From NCBI RefSeq assembly GCF_943734655.1, contig NC_071353.1, positions 23,392,501 through 23,456,500 on the forward strand: a stretch of DNA of 64,000 nucleotides. Reading direction: 5' to 3'. Made by a program: the position numbers and the translations under genes. The first letter of the stretch is position 1. Each line of letters starts with the position of its first letter. This DNA comes from Sabethes cyaneus (lineage: Eukaryota; Arthropoda; Insecta; Diptera; Culicidae). Below, one piece after another: positions 33,331-45,500 of this stretch. The notes beneath the pieces were generated by a model that was not told the origin of the DNA, searched no databases, and was given only the letters and a program-made list of their open reading frames with translations.

Positions 33331-35800
33331 CAAATGGCGTCCTACAGCGTGTAAAAAAGCAAGATATCGAGTTTGACGGTTCGATGTTGTCCTTACAGTT
33401 ATCGCTAATGGAGCATTCTCTCGTACAAAACTGGTCTATTACGTGTTGCTGAAATTTGATGCCCCACCTTCTACCAAGGCCCGGGGTCGCCAATGCTTAT
33501 ATTATTCCAAAACATACTTTCAATTGCATTGATTGTTTGCAAAGCATTGATTGCATTGATTGCAAATCAATTAAAACAAATTGGAAAGTCCCTCAAGTTG
33601 CATCGTTCAATTTAACGAAAATAATTTTTCCGATTACGCTATGCCCTGCATTGGCTGACAAACTGATTCCTCACGGTTCGTCGGACGTGTTTGCAATGAA
33701 GTCATTTTTATTGGTCGAAATCTTCCGTTCCGTTCACAAACGTCATTACGTGCTATGGTTCATCACCATTATGGCACCTATCTTCGTATTTCAGTGAACG
33801 GATACATGATGGCTGGTAAATACTAGTTGAACATCTCAACATGCAATCAATTTTAAATAGAACTTCATCTCAACGTGGGACCATTTACTGTTATACTCGA
33901 GCTTGCTTCTAGACAAAAGAAGTTGCATCCGAAATTGCATTTGAGTCTGTTTTTTTTTTTTGGATAAATTCTTCTGACAGACAGAATGATTGTCATTTCG
34001 CTTATATTCCCGCAGGGCATACAAAATTTGCGCAGACAGAAGCTTTCCTTTAATCTTCGTTTCAAATGAAACTCCAGACCTCGTAGGACCTCTCGAACCA
34101 ACCACATATTCGGCCACTCGAAGGCTTAAGCGAACTTTCCTTTTGAAAAGGTTCACAGCTGGCAAACACAGCTTCTGTTCAACTAATTGGAAAACACCGT
34201 GGAACGGACATGAAACGGCTCAGAATAATGATATTTGTAATCCTGAAATTAGAATGCGGTTTTCAGACCGGTTTGCTTGAGTCCTCCTCATTGTGGAACA
34301 TGTGTAAAATTCACAGTTGCCTACACCGTTCAATTCAGCACTAGTGGAATTCTGACTATGAGTAACACATTCGGATCCGCCCAAAAAAGGCTAAAATTTC
34401 TGACCCACATTCACCACCGCCATGCCGTTGGATGCTTGTAGAATTAATCAAAATTTTATGTTTTATTGCTGCTACAGTCGGTCACGAGAGATGTTAAAAA
34501 GTATTCCGACAATTCAACTTGTAACCGAAAACAGTGAAGATTCCAGTCCGAAAACATCAAGCACAGACAAACAGACGAGACACTTGCGTTAATTCCAGCA
34601 TCTATTCAAAAATCAGTCATTTGTCAAAAAAGCATGTCTCGCAACATGGCCACACCACGACAATCGAGCGTTGCTTCAAGCTTTCAGTATAAAACCATAC
34701 AAATACAAGATACTCCGCAACATGCACAACAGAGGGTGCTAGTGTGCAAGCAAAATGTGTAGGATGATGCTTTTTAAAGGATTTTCTTCTATATGTCATG
34801 TCAGTTCGTCAGTGCATCAAGTTTACCTATCATAAAATACCAAGCACTTGAACTGGTGCGTCTTCTGACGGTTGGGAGAAACAATTTTGGCAACAACACA
34901 AAATTCCTTATTCTATTTCACCATAGTTTTGACTTGGTAGTCTGGAAAAATGCTGATCTTCGCCTATACGGGGAAATCTAGTAATCATCATTTTCTTCGG
35001 CCAAAAATTGGAGTGTCGCTTTTCCGTTTTCCACCAACAAACGGGTTGTTACTATAGTTATACGTATCAAACTAGAGAAAAATATCACACCGCTAGGAGA
35101 ATGTGATGAAATTGAGCGAAACCTGCGGTGAGTTTGCGAGCAGGCGACATCTGGAATGCTTTCTCCTTGTTCCAATACCGGTTGTCGTGCACGTTCAAGT
35201 TCCGATCAATATGTATGTGCATGTACATTGACTCGGTGACTTTAGCAGGCAGAGCGTACAACGAAAGCGCTATTTTATAAGTACAGGATTATAAGGAACC
35301 CGTATATACAGTAGCACACATATGATTGGATAGAGATTTCTGTTTTTGATATGATCCTATTAAGTTTTTATATTATAAATGCATTCACTGGTTTACCGAA
35401 TGCGTTTTTCATTTCGATTGCTTGTCTTTGCTTACACCGAACGGAAGCGCTCTACTGGATTGAATTATGCATTTCATTCGACATAGTCACAACATACACA
35501 CGTCCGGAATGCATAAACGAGAGTGCTTTTGCGAGTGATTCATATAAAAATAGCATCAGAACAATTTCAAATTAAATGGGAATTAAATAGGTGTATTAGG
35601 CATTCTAGGTTTTTTATGTGGATTTGAAATAACGGACCTTACTAGAGCCTTACTAGAGGCTGCAGTAATAAAATGAAAATCTAAAAACGATTTTTATGGT
35701 TCTGCTACCAAATGAAAGGTACTTCAATGAGCTTTTCCTGAGTTCTTTTACAGCTGCCGAAGCAATGAAAATGTTCATTTTTTCGAATTCGTATTGTTTA
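33331..35800. other. Stretch without a supported gene
   Basis: Moderately unique DNA. A short internal duplication of TTGCATTGATTG occurs at 33524-33575. Frames such as 33456-33797 or 33836-34165 overlap on opposite strands and have no known domain. No inverted-repeat element is evident. Confidence 0.4.
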
Positions 35801-35810
35801 TAGACTAGAC

Positions 35811-35932
35811 CAGCGTTTCCCAAATAGGGGTGCGCGAACCCCCAGGGGTTCGCCAAAAATTTAGTTCGCTGTAGAATAGTATAGGGAATTCCGCCAGGGG
35901 GTTCGCGAACCAAAAAAGGTTGGGAACCCCTG
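35811..35932. mobile_element. hAT MITE, 122 bp, with 8 bp target duplication
   Basis: Ends CAGCGTTTCCCAA and the complement GGTTGGGAACCCCTG are flanked by the perfect direct repeat GACTAGAC at 35803-35810 and 35933-35940. The interior holds AACCCCCAGGGGTTCGC and GGGGGTTCGCGAACC, typical of short hAT-derived repeats. It has no coding capacity. Confidence 0.93.
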
Positions 35933-35954
35933 GACTAGACTATGGTTTCCTCGT

Positions 35955-36145
35955 GCCTCCCAGTTGGCTTCGAGGTATGACGCTGGCCTAATAAGCCTGT
36001 CGTCGTATGTTCGAATCTCACTGGGAGAGGCTGTTAGAGTCAATAGGATTGTAGCAACTGGCCCTGCAATTCTCCTGAACGCTGGCTGCGAAGTCTGTCG
36101 TCTAAAAACAGAAACGGAATGTAGCACCTAGGCTTTGCTTTGCTT
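35955..36145 (+). mobile_element. tRNA-derived SINE with 14 bp target duplication
   Basis: Starts GCCTCCCAGTTGGCTTCGAG, has the B-box-like GTTCGAATCTCACTGG, and ends GTAGCACCTAGGCTTTGC. Flanking direct repeats TATGGTTTCCTCGT occupy 35941-35954 and 36146-36159. Same subfamily as the copy at 3079-3304 but about 35 bp shorter. Confidence 0.88.
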
Positions 36146-36368
36146 TATGGTTTCCTCGTTTGCTCGAAATTACCAGTTTTTAAGCTTTAAAACTACCTAG
36201 AACATTTTTGATATGGAACATCCACCACAGAGAACAGACATCCAAGAAAAAGGTTCTCACTTGGATAAAACGTATGTCAAATTAGTTGGGAAACTATAGT
36301 AATGATGTCGCTAAAGGCACATAGCATTTTACAAAAAACTCGTCTGTGCTATTGGTGCTAGCCGAAGC

Positions 36369-36475
36369 AGCTATGTGAGTTTTATTGCACTCTTATGGCG
36401 GTTTTCATGACCAATTTTGGTCTTAAATGCCATGATAAGAGTGTAATAAAACCCAAATTGTTACCTGGGAGTGTA
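36369..36475. repeat. Small foldback fragment related to the 59 kb element
   Basis: GTTTTATTGCACTCTTATGG and its inverted counterpart ATAAGAGTGTAATAAAAC border a centre with GCGGTTTTCATGACC. The right side ends AATTGTTACCTGGGA, close to the terminal repeat of the CCCAAG-ended element at 59157-60305, which also contains GTGGTTTTCATGAC. Confidence 0.5.
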
Positions 36476-36484
36476 ATGCTTATA

Positions 36485-37101
36485 GTAATAGATTATTAAA
36501 GAAACGTCTACGGCCTCTTCCTGGATCTCTGCTGAAAATAGTTTCGGCTACTCTTTCCTCGGGCATTCTGGCCACGTGTCCAGCCCACCGCAGCCTGCCA
36601 CATTGCACTACCTTCACTGTGGAGTTCGGTCCGCATGCCGCCGGGAAATCACCCGACACACCAAAGCTGATCGAACCACGACTTACCTCGGCGATGGTCT
36701 GCGAAAGAAAGAGGACTATGCACGAAGGATAGGATTCTTGTTCGTCTCCGGCCGTACGAGTGCATTGGTGTGAGTGCAATCTCACTAACTGTCAATTGAC
36801 GCCACACGCCATTCGTACATTATATTTGAGACAAAGGTAGCTTATTCAGTTGTATTCGATAACAACGAAGGTATGTTCACAACAGACTGCCATACGTGTG
36901 CCCCACAATCACTATATCAGCATATTTGTATACTTGGTAGAGCTCGTGATTCATGCGTCTGCACCACACTCCATTTTCTATTTTGTCCACCAAGTCTACC
37001 AAGTATAGAGCGCAGAATTTTACGCTCAAAAACCCCAAGCACTCGTCGATCAGCTTCCTTTAGCGTCCATGATTCGTGTCCGTAAAGCGCCACCGGGAGG
37101 A
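36485..37101 (-). pseudogene. RTE ORF2 C-terminal pieces
   Basis: At 37100-36930 the minus strand resembles the YGHESWTLKEADRRVLGVF block seen also at 28.7 kb. At about 36590-36490 it reads GRLRWAGHVARMPEERVAET and SRDPGRGRRR, the end of RTE ORF2. Roughly 300 bp between these blocks do not match and appear replaced or deleted. Confidence 0.75.
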
Positions 37102-38421
37102 TTAGTGTTCTGTGGAGCGCCAGTTTTTGCGAATTTGCAAACTACGGGACTTCAGCTGGCTACGTAATCCGTAGAAAGCTCGATTCGTGGCTGCAACTCG
37201 TCGTTTCACTTCGCGGCTTACATCGTTGTCACATGTCACGAGTGTACCAAGGTATATAAATTTCCCCACTACTTCATATCGTTCCCCATCTAACTCCACC
37301 TCGGCAGCAACACCACTTGGGCTTCCACGTTCTCTATCAGCAGCCATGTACTTCGTTTTGGCGGTGTTGATGGTAAGTCCCAATCTCGCCGCTTCCCTTT
37401 TAAAAGGCCTGAAGGCCTCTTCCACTGCTCTACGGTTGATTCCGATGATATCGACGTCATCCGAAAAACCAAGAAGCATGTGAGATTTCGTGATGATAGT
37501 TCCATTCCTTTCCAAGTTTGCCCTTCGTAATGCACCTTCCAAGGCAATGTTGAACAGCAGGTTAGAGAGTGCATCCCCTTGCTTCAATCCATCCAACGTC
37601 ACGAAAGCAGCTGAGGTCTCACCCGCTATCCTAACGCATGATTCCAGCGTCGCACGAATCAGCGTAACTAATTTCGTCGGAAAACCATGTTCTAGCATTA
37701 TCTGCCACAGCTCATTTCGTTTAACTGAATCGTACGCCGCTTTAAAGTCCACAAACAGATGGTGTGTCTGCAAGTTGTACTCCCGGAACTTGTTTAGCAA
37801 TTGACGCAGGGTAAACATTTGACCCGCCGTGGAGCGACCCTCACGAAAACCAGCTTGGTACTCGCCGACGACGGACTTCATTAACGGTCTCAGTCTGCAG
37901 AACAGGATACGGGAAAGCACCTTGTAGGTAGAATAGAGCAATGTAATTCCTCGATAGTTTTACACTCCAGTCGTTGTCCCTTTTTGAAAATTGGGCAAAA
38001 CCAACCACTCCTCCGGCATTTGTTCTTCCTTCCAGATCCTGACAATGATCCGATGGATTGCTTCGTACAGCCGTTCGCTCCCTGCTTTTAGGAGTTCAGC
38101 CGGGATACCGTCCTTCCCAGCAGCCTTGCCGTTTTTCAGCTCACTGATTGCCTTTTTAACCTCCTCCTGTGTAGGTGGCTCCACAGTTTGACCATCGCTT
38201 ACAATTCCTATCCTGTCCCTGCAGATCTCCGAATTTACCTCTCCATTCAACAGTATCTAGAAGTGTTCCTTCCACCTGGCTGCTACCGCCGTTTTGTCGG
38301 TAAACAGGTTGCCAGCACTATCATTGCACATCACAGGTATGGCAAAATTCCTGCATCTCAGCGTTTTATAGAAACTCCGTGTGTCGTTGCTGGCGTATCG
38401 CTCCTCTGCACCGGCGAGCAC
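37102..38421 (-). pseudogene. RTE reverse transcriptase
   Basis: After the insertion the frame resumes with AGAEERYASNDTRSFYKTLR. The next frame (38250-37960) contains ISELKNGKAAGKDGIPAELL, the GKAAGxDGIP block. A one-base loss near 37960 breaks the NYRGITLL block. The main frame 37941-37102 has GFREGRSTAGQMFTLRQ, FVDFKAAYDSVKRNELW, LKQGDALSNLLFNIALE and GFSDDVDIIG, where FADD has become FSDD, retaining both aspartates. This is the polymerase of the element. Confidence 0.88.
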
Positions 38422-38422
38422 G

Positions 38423-39599
38423 CCCAAGCAACCAAAAGTTCGAATTTCGCTTAAGGAACAAACTTGAAAGTTCATATTTGGTTCAAATTTAGTTTCGCAG
38501 AACTTTCTTGCTGAATTAAAGTACCGTTAATATCTGTAGCAGGTATCAGCATCTTTGGCTCGAGCAGCACGTTCCTCACAATCATGTTGAAGATTTGTGC
38601 CTCATTAATATCTGTAGCAACTTGAAAGTCCAACATGCAGCTTGAAAGTTCAACATACCACTTGAAAGTAACTTAAAGTTCGGATAATGGTGTTTAAGGA
38701 AGGTTAACAAGCTTTATGTCTACGGAGCTATAGCTTGCTAAGCAGCTTTACCTGCAATTAACCGAACTTCAAAGTTGCCTCGAGTTCGCTGCATAGAGCG
38801 CTAAGCAGCTTCTGAAGGAACTTTGGCAAAAGTTTATAAAACAGCACTTGTAGTTCTATTTTTATACTTTTCCATTTTCTACCTCCGCCTCCTCCAAACT
38901 TTTGTAAAGTCGGTTCAAGCGATTAAGATAGACCATTTAAAAAAAGCCTAACTAACACCGATCGCTACTGGATTTGAACCCGAGCGTTCCTCGTTGCAAG
39001 CCTCTCCTGATGCATTGCGCCATCTCTGACGCCGCTAGTGACATGAATTTTGCCGATGAGTTGTTCTTAAGTGTAAGTTCGTTTCGGGGCTGTGATAAAT
39101 GAGAAATGAGCACATCGAGTAAAAACGATGCAAATCGCATATTCCAGCAACGGAGCAGTGGTATGCGTCTAAGTCACCGAAAAGAAGTACTCGAGTTCAA
39201 ATCCCCGAGGTTTATGTTGGTGGTGTGTGGTAAGTTACAATAAATTAATATACATATAAAAAACAGTCGATTATTAACCGAAATTAAATACCTTAGTTAA
39301 TGAGAAATGTTATGAATCTGCAAGACAGGAGTGGGAAAATATCTTTTTTATTTTGAAAATGATTGGAGTTTCTTTTTGGGCTGAACAGTGTTCTATAGCG
39401 ACTTAAGTGAACTTTTTGCGAACTTTCTAGTTCTGTTAGAAGTTACTTTGTATTCCCTTCGAAGTTTAAACATCAAATACGAACTTGAAAGTACGGTTAA
39501 TTACTTAAAAATGAAGTTGAATAGAGTTCTATTCATGATCATTTCGTTGGTTGATTAAGCCAAAAAATCCCCTTTTATCGGAACTTTTGGTTACTTGGG
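38423..39599. mobile_element. CCCAAG-ended inverted-repeat element (1177 bp)
   Basis: Left end CCCAAGCAACCAAAAGTTC, right end the complement GAACTTTTGGTTACTTGGG, flanked on both sides by CG (38421-38422 and 39600-39601), suggesting a 2 bp target duplication. It interrupts the RTE linker at the palindrome GAGCACGTGCTC. Inside are two tRNA-like segments in opposite orientation: 38965-39050 (minus, with GGGTTCAAATCC) and 39135-39215 (plus, with GAGTTCAAATCC). No transposase is seen. Superfamily unknown. Confidence 0.8.
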
Positions 39600-39604
39600 C
39601 GTGC

Positions 39605-40773
39605 TCCTCGTACTCGTGTTTCTTTAGACGATGGATTCTTTTTTCCGCAACTCTAGTCTCTCTGTACCTCTCTCTGTTTTGACGCGTTGCCGCAGTGAAC
39701 ATGCGACTCCTGGCCTGGTTCTTTTCATCTGTCACTCTCTGGCATTCGGCAACCAACTGTTACGCTGTCTTCCACGCATCATGCCTACCACCTCTCTCGC
39801 AGCTGTTTCGATGGCACCATGGATGTTCCTCCACAGCCCATTTATATCTTCTCCTTCTACCGGCTGTTCTGCGATTCGTTGGTCAAGCTTCCTGGCGTAC
39901 TTCACTGCTACGCCGTCTGCCGTTAACCGCTGGGTGTTGAAACGCAGCGTCCTCTCAGTGCAAGCTTTCGCCGTGTTCGACAGCCTTGCGCGAATCCTAC
40001 TCACTACGAGATAGTGGTCAGAGTCGGTATTTGGTCCCAGAAAAGACCGTACATCGATAACATCCGAAAAGTGCCGACCGTCAAGCAAGACATGATCGAT
40101 CTGAGAGCTAGAGTCTCCATTTGGATGCCTCCAGGTGCTTTTCCGAATATTCAAACGTGGAAAGTAGATGCCACAAATGGCCATTCCTCTGGCTGCGGCA
40201 AAATTTATGAGCCTCAGACCGTTATCATAGGCCGACAGATGAAGGCTATGTCTTCCAATGACTGGACGGAAGAATTCCTCCCTCCCGATCTGCGCATTTG
40301 CATCTCCGATGATGATTTTCACGTCGTGTTTTGGGCGGCACACTCCATAGGTCCTCTCAAACCTGTCGTAAAACTCGTGCTTAGCATCATCGGTTTTATC
40401 ATTTGTCGGTGCGTATAAGTGGATTAGGCTGTAGTTGAAGAATTTTCCCCTAATCCTCAATACGCATATACGGTCATCTACGGGCCTTCACCGAATAACT
40501 CGTTGCTTTTGTTTTCCCAACACTACGAAACCGACTCCATGTTCTGCTTTTTTGCCGCCACTGTAACAGACGTGGTACTTAAAAGAAGTGCCTGCAATAG
40601 GGTCTACTGCAAGGAACTCCCTTTCTCCGGAATTTGGCCATCGGACTTGCTGAATAGCAGCGATCTCCACTCCGAGTTGATGCAGCTCTCGTGCAAGCAA
40701 GCCAGCCTGTGTCGGTTCATGGAGAGTATGGACATTCCAGGTACCAAGTTTCCAATCATTATCCCTTAATCGT
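39605..40773 (-). pseudogene. RTE endonuclease domain and linker
   Basis: From 40773 down the frame reads DNDWKLGTWNVHTLHEPTQ, the N-terminal strand of APE-type endonucleases, and continues to GVGFVVLGKQ. A frame break follows near 40490, then 40460-39732 gives YSLIHLYAPTNDKTDDAKHE, KIIIGDANAQIGRE, CGIYFPRLNIRKSTWRHPNG, SQIDHVLLDGRHFSDV and NTDSDHYLV. GDANAQIG, S-IDH and SDHYLV hold the expected metal- and DNA-binding Asp, Asn and His residues. The domain would cleave target DNA to prime reverse transcription. A second shift connects to 39756, where the linker runs to KKHEYEE before the insertion. Confidence 0.88.
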
Positions 40774-40800
40774 TTCTTTGTCCCTTGCCGTGTCCTATAC

Positions 40801-41917
40801 CGATTATTCCGTCCTGAATTTCTTTCTTCGTTATTCGTGGTAATCCATCTTAGGTATAGTTTGCGGGATACAGTATTTCATATTCAGCCGCCCGTTCCGC
40901 AACAGACGCTGTGTGAGCCGCCCCTCACCTGGAGAACAGGCTCTAAAATAAAATGTTCTTTCGTTATAATAAAATAACACGGAGCCAGCTACGTGACATG
41001 CACGATATTTGCGTTCACGCGAATCACCTTACATCAGCGGATTGAATACGCGGCAGACTTTTACGAGGTAGAGTGTAACACAAGACTTGGACTGCTCTTA
41101 CTTGAGCCTAAGCCAGACAGAAATGTGAATCGATATTTATTGATCCTAATATGTTCTTAAGGCTAAAAAGAGATACTGACTACTGGGACTTGTAGTGGAC
41201 CAAGCAAATAAATAAATAAAAATTATTATGCAAAGTTTGAATAAATCACAATCTGTTATTTTTCTACTATTACAATACTTCCCGTCTTAAAACTGTCGTC
41301 TTTAACCGATACTGAGAGGCTTTGGTCAAAAGAAAGAAATTTCCCCTTCCGAAGCATGCTCTTCTTTCTCACGCGACTAGTATTGCCCCTTTTCTTTGAT
41401 AACAAAACGCGCTGCTCACTTTTTTGATAGCTTGAAATCGTCGCAGAAAGAATCTGCTTGGCTGTATGTAAGTTATAAGTATATATTGTGCTTGTCTAGC
41501 ACGTAAGCTATTGATTTACTTGACAAAATAAACGATATTTTTCCCCGCGACGATTCCGGCGATGGTTTCGCCCGCGACGGTTATAATCCATCGCGTACGA
41601 AAGGGTGGGAAATAGATAATAGCTATATAAGAAAAACTGTGTATGGAAAACGCTGATTCTGTTGGCAACTTTTGGAACGAACGCAACTAAGCAGCTAGAA
41701 GAGCGAAAAGCCTCCAGAAGCTACCGATAGGAAACGGTTTTTGGGAAAGGCAGGTGGCGTCGAACGAACGATAGGTTTCGTGTCTCAGGATTCATATGGT
41801 CATCCCAGCGAAGTCAACACACTCGTCCATAGGAATAACTCTTCGGCTCAATAATGTTAGGCTACGACAGGACTGTATATGAAATCATTCTATGTTTAGT
41901 GTATTCGATGGTTAAGC
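40801..41917. other. Stretch without a supported gene
   Basis: The left part may be the 5' region of the RTE element. The segment around 41040-41220 ends in AAATAAATAAATAAAA, which looks like the 3' tail of a plus-strand LINE. No coding frame of interest is seen. Confidence 0.4.
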
Positions 41918-42222
41918 CACAGACTAACAGACGTAACACCTCGAACAAATTTTCTAACAAAACATTGTTTCATTGACACCCCTAAAACATGGAAAAAACA
42001 CTAGCATCACCTAGTGCAGTCTTCGCACTACGCAGAGTAAGTTGCTATAAATTTAGCAATGCCATAAATTTACTTGTGTATTATCTGACAACAGCGCCAG
42101 CGCAGGCGAGCGGCGTTCTCGCACAGCGACTGTTGTTTGCGTCTTGGCTTAACCGAAAATTTGAAATGATCGTTTTCATTGACGATGGAATGAGGCTCCA
42201 TTGTTACGTCTGTTAGTCTGTG
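41918..42222. mobile_element. MITE, ~305 bp, long perfect terminal repeats
   Basis: Ends CACAGACTAACAGACGTAAC and the exact complement at 42202-42222 are flanked by direct repeats GTTAAGC (41911-41917 and 42223-42229; 8 bp if one terminal base is asymmetric). The duplication length fits hAT-type insertion. A fragment of the same end lies at 55601-55618. The open frame inside is incidental. Confidence 0.88.
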
Positions 42223-42339
42223 GTTAAGCTATCCTCAATGAATGTAATTGGAATCCACGCTGGTCGCGACGCGAACGCTGATTGATACTGAGCATCAAAA
42301 GTGCAATTCAGCACTTTATGTGTACTCGTGAATTGACGC

Positions 42340-42515
42340 ATTCATTCATTCATTCATTCATTCATTCATTCATTCATTCATTCATTCATTCATTCATTCA
42401 TTCATTCATTCATTCATTCATTCATTCATTCATTCATTCATTCATTCATTCATTCATTCATTCATTCATTCATTCATTCATTCATTCATTCATTCATTCA
42501 TTCATTCATTCATTC
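42340..42515. repeat. (ATTC)n microsatellite, ~44 uninterrupted units
   Basis: A 176 bp run of ATTC/TTCA tetranucleotides with no visible interruption. It makes a spurious open frame of alternating Ser-Phe-Ile-His residues. Such pure long tracts are usually young and length-variable. Confidence 0.97.
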
Positions 42516-42549
42516 GGCCAGACTCTATGTGACTTAATGAATCATATGG

Positions 42550-45500
42550 TCGGTTGTTTGTTTTGATTTGTTATGTAATGTTTAGTTTTCATGATGAGTA
42601 ATGTTGGATTCAAATACGTACGTATAGTTTAAGGCGTCCGTAGTTCGTACCTCCTAGCTTAGCTGCTCCAGTAACTACTTGAAGCATTTTCGGCTAAGGC
42701 CATGGACCGTCATCATTTGACTTAGATCTGCGTGGAGGCGCTAGGTGGGAGCTTGAGAGAGCCAGACCTGTATTTAACGCTCCTTCCAGATAACTCTCTC
42801 CATTTCATACCCACTTCCCAAGCACAGATATCAAATTAGTATAAGTTTGAACGTCGTAAAGAGTCCTCGACCTGTTGAGACAAGGGGGGGGGGTTTGTTG
42901 CTTGTTTCCAAAAAATAAAGTAATCGAAATCACAGTAAACAGATGGTGTATTTAACTGCCGTCCCTGCCTGTGAGGTAAGGTGAAGAAGATCACGAAGAA
43001 ATGTATGGGAATATTTGACCTAGAAACTTTTCTTTAATTTTCACTCATTCGTAATTGAAGAAGCAAGTTATAATACTAATTGTAATTAATTCGGTAATTT
43101 CGACATTTTTTTGGTGAATTTCACGCACCAATCGAATGCTTAACTGAAGTCGTAGTCATTGATCTGCGATAGTGATGGAACTAAAACTAAAAATATTAAT
43201 TAATAGGTCCTCCAACTAAGGCTAATAAAATCTCGGTCTCGATAGAGTGAAATAGAATCTACGACCCAACGTGTCATATCGAATTTGAGCGAAGATCCAT
43301 GGCTGTCAGTCGGCCTCGCCAGAGTTGGTTGATTTGAAATCAAATTTCCAATTTCGACTGTCATACAGCACAGTTGACTCAGGCAAAACTTGCCCGCCGA
43401 GCTCCGGTAGGATTTGCCTATGTAGAAGGTTATGACCGCGCATCGTACTGGATCATACTTGCTTCATTCAGTCAGCCAATAATACGTGGGCCTCTATCAT
43501 AACTGAAATTGAGCAATGAGCTGTGCTAGTTGGGCGGACAGCTTTTTGCAACGCCTCTGGTAGAAAGGAAATTAATTGAACATCGACAAGCCGTAGTCCC
43601 GCAAGGACAACCATCGACCGGAAATGCCAACGGAATTGCAATCCGATTGAGAAAAATGATAAACGAGGTTGGCGTGTATTCATGTATGGGAAATTTAGCC
43701 AACCGGAATGACTAGTTTTTGCCTATATCACTAGCATTAGCCGTTGACGATGAATGGTGAGAATGGAAATGATGGTTTGCGATAAAATTAAGAGTGAGTG
43801 TACGTCAATCTTCCCAGCTTTCACAAAGGGTTACCCATAGTTTCATCATGGAGAATTCCTCATTCAACTACCAATTTCAATTACCAGTCAGTCAAAGAAA
43901 GTAATTGAAACTGGAGTGATATCAAAATCCTACTTTTAATGCCCTCAGGCATCCATCAATTCACTAGAGCTGAACAAATGCCTTCAACTGTTCCCTCCCT
44001 GTACAAATGAAGAATCTCGAAGAGGGCATCCCTGGCGAAAGCTTGCGAGAATGTGTCCATTCCCATCGACAAAGCATACATATACGTGAACGATGATAAA
44101 CTACATAAGCATCCCTGATCCTACGTTTGCAGTATGTATATTCCAATCGAGTGACACTCATCATTCTCTGCCGGGATGCGTCTACCTACTGATAGTGGAC
44201 CTGCCAGGAAAAGGACCAGTTGTTTGCGCGGGCGAATGATAAAATCTGATGACCTATTCGTGGTCGGTTGAAGCAAGACGCTCGCTACGTGCCATGAATA
44301 ATGAACGAGAATTATCGGTGCCTGCGAATTAGAGTTCCGCGCTAGCAGAGAATGGCCCCGTGAATTCTGGATTCTGATGAATGCACTACATAGGAGTAGG
44401 ACCAGAGCGCAAAGTGAACCGTCGATCGATGATGCATAAAAAGGATGAGAGCAGCTTTTGTTGTTGTTTATCGATTATTGCGGACACTTTTGTGAACTGG
44501 AGGACTAAATGACATTCTAAATAAAGAACAAAACCAATCGCTATTGTATCGCTGGGAAGTTACGAAATCAGTCGCATGTGAGCGGCAACATTTGGCAACA
44601 ATTGTACCATTCCTTCGCCATGCGAAGCGAGAAACTCGATTAAACATTCAATCGAAAGCAGCGCACGTTTCAGTTCATCGCCCAAACATGGAATTTTCCA
44701 TAAATGTATGCATTCTTTTCGGATCCAATTCAATCCGGTAACCCATTCGTTCCGCACCGATACAAATCCATCCTACAATCGACTGTCAACGCGCGTCAAC
44801 CCTACTCTGCCAAATTCTGCTGCCGACTGGAAGACAAGACAGTTCAATCTTTCAACGGCAAAGCAAACAAACAAATGCGAAACGAAGCACTCAGCAAGGC
44901 AAATACAATTTGCTTAACCGGTAAACATCAAAGAATCTCCGCCGGGCTCCGCTGCTGCAGTGCAGCGGCGCGGCGACGAACGACAACGTGGCAATCGATA
45001 TACATACACTTTGACAATTTACAATTCACAATGAACACTCATAGATGTGCCCGAATTCCAGCAGCCGTAGCAAAAAAAATGGACAAAAATCGAACAAAGG
45101 ATCTACGTACATAGTTTGCTTCAGCTGCAACGTGCTATTTTCCTCGGAATTGAAAATGTTTGCAAATTGACTATTCGGTATTGCCCAATTTTCATGAAAC
45201 ATGGAATAAAATCTTCTATAGCAAAACATCAATAATGCTTATTTCTTTGCTTCAACAAATAAGCACCAATATGGTCCGGAAATAATACAAACGTGGGCCG
45301 GCCACGTCGCAAGGATGCCGAACGATTGTTCAATGAAATACGTTCTCTCCAAGAACCCCACTGGTACCAAAAATAGAGGCGCCCAACCTGCTACCGATTT
45401 GCGTGTGTCGATACACAATAACTACAACATATTGTTCATTTCATTCTTTCTAAAGCAATTTGCTTTGTTCCAAATTTATCTACCGCGAACCCCCGGTAAT

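Larger units (their letters stand above)
36485..40800 (-). mobile_element. RTE-clade non-LTR retrotransposon, split and decayed
   Basis: On the minus strand the order is endonuclease (40773-39732), linker (39756-39605), an interrupting inverted-repeat element (38423-39599), then the remaining linker, reverse transcriptase and C-terminal end (38421-36485). The 3' part around 36600-36930 has lost sequence. The endonuclease is unusually well preserved. Frameshifts and one large insertion make it inactive. Confidence 0.88.

Noticed and set aside
39631..40014. Plus-strand 127-codon frame
   Set aside because: It is antisense to the well-conserved RTE endonuclease and linker.
42282..42566. 94-codon open frame with Ser-Phe-Ile-His repeats
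   Set aside because: It is the translation of the ATTC microsatellite, not a protein gene.
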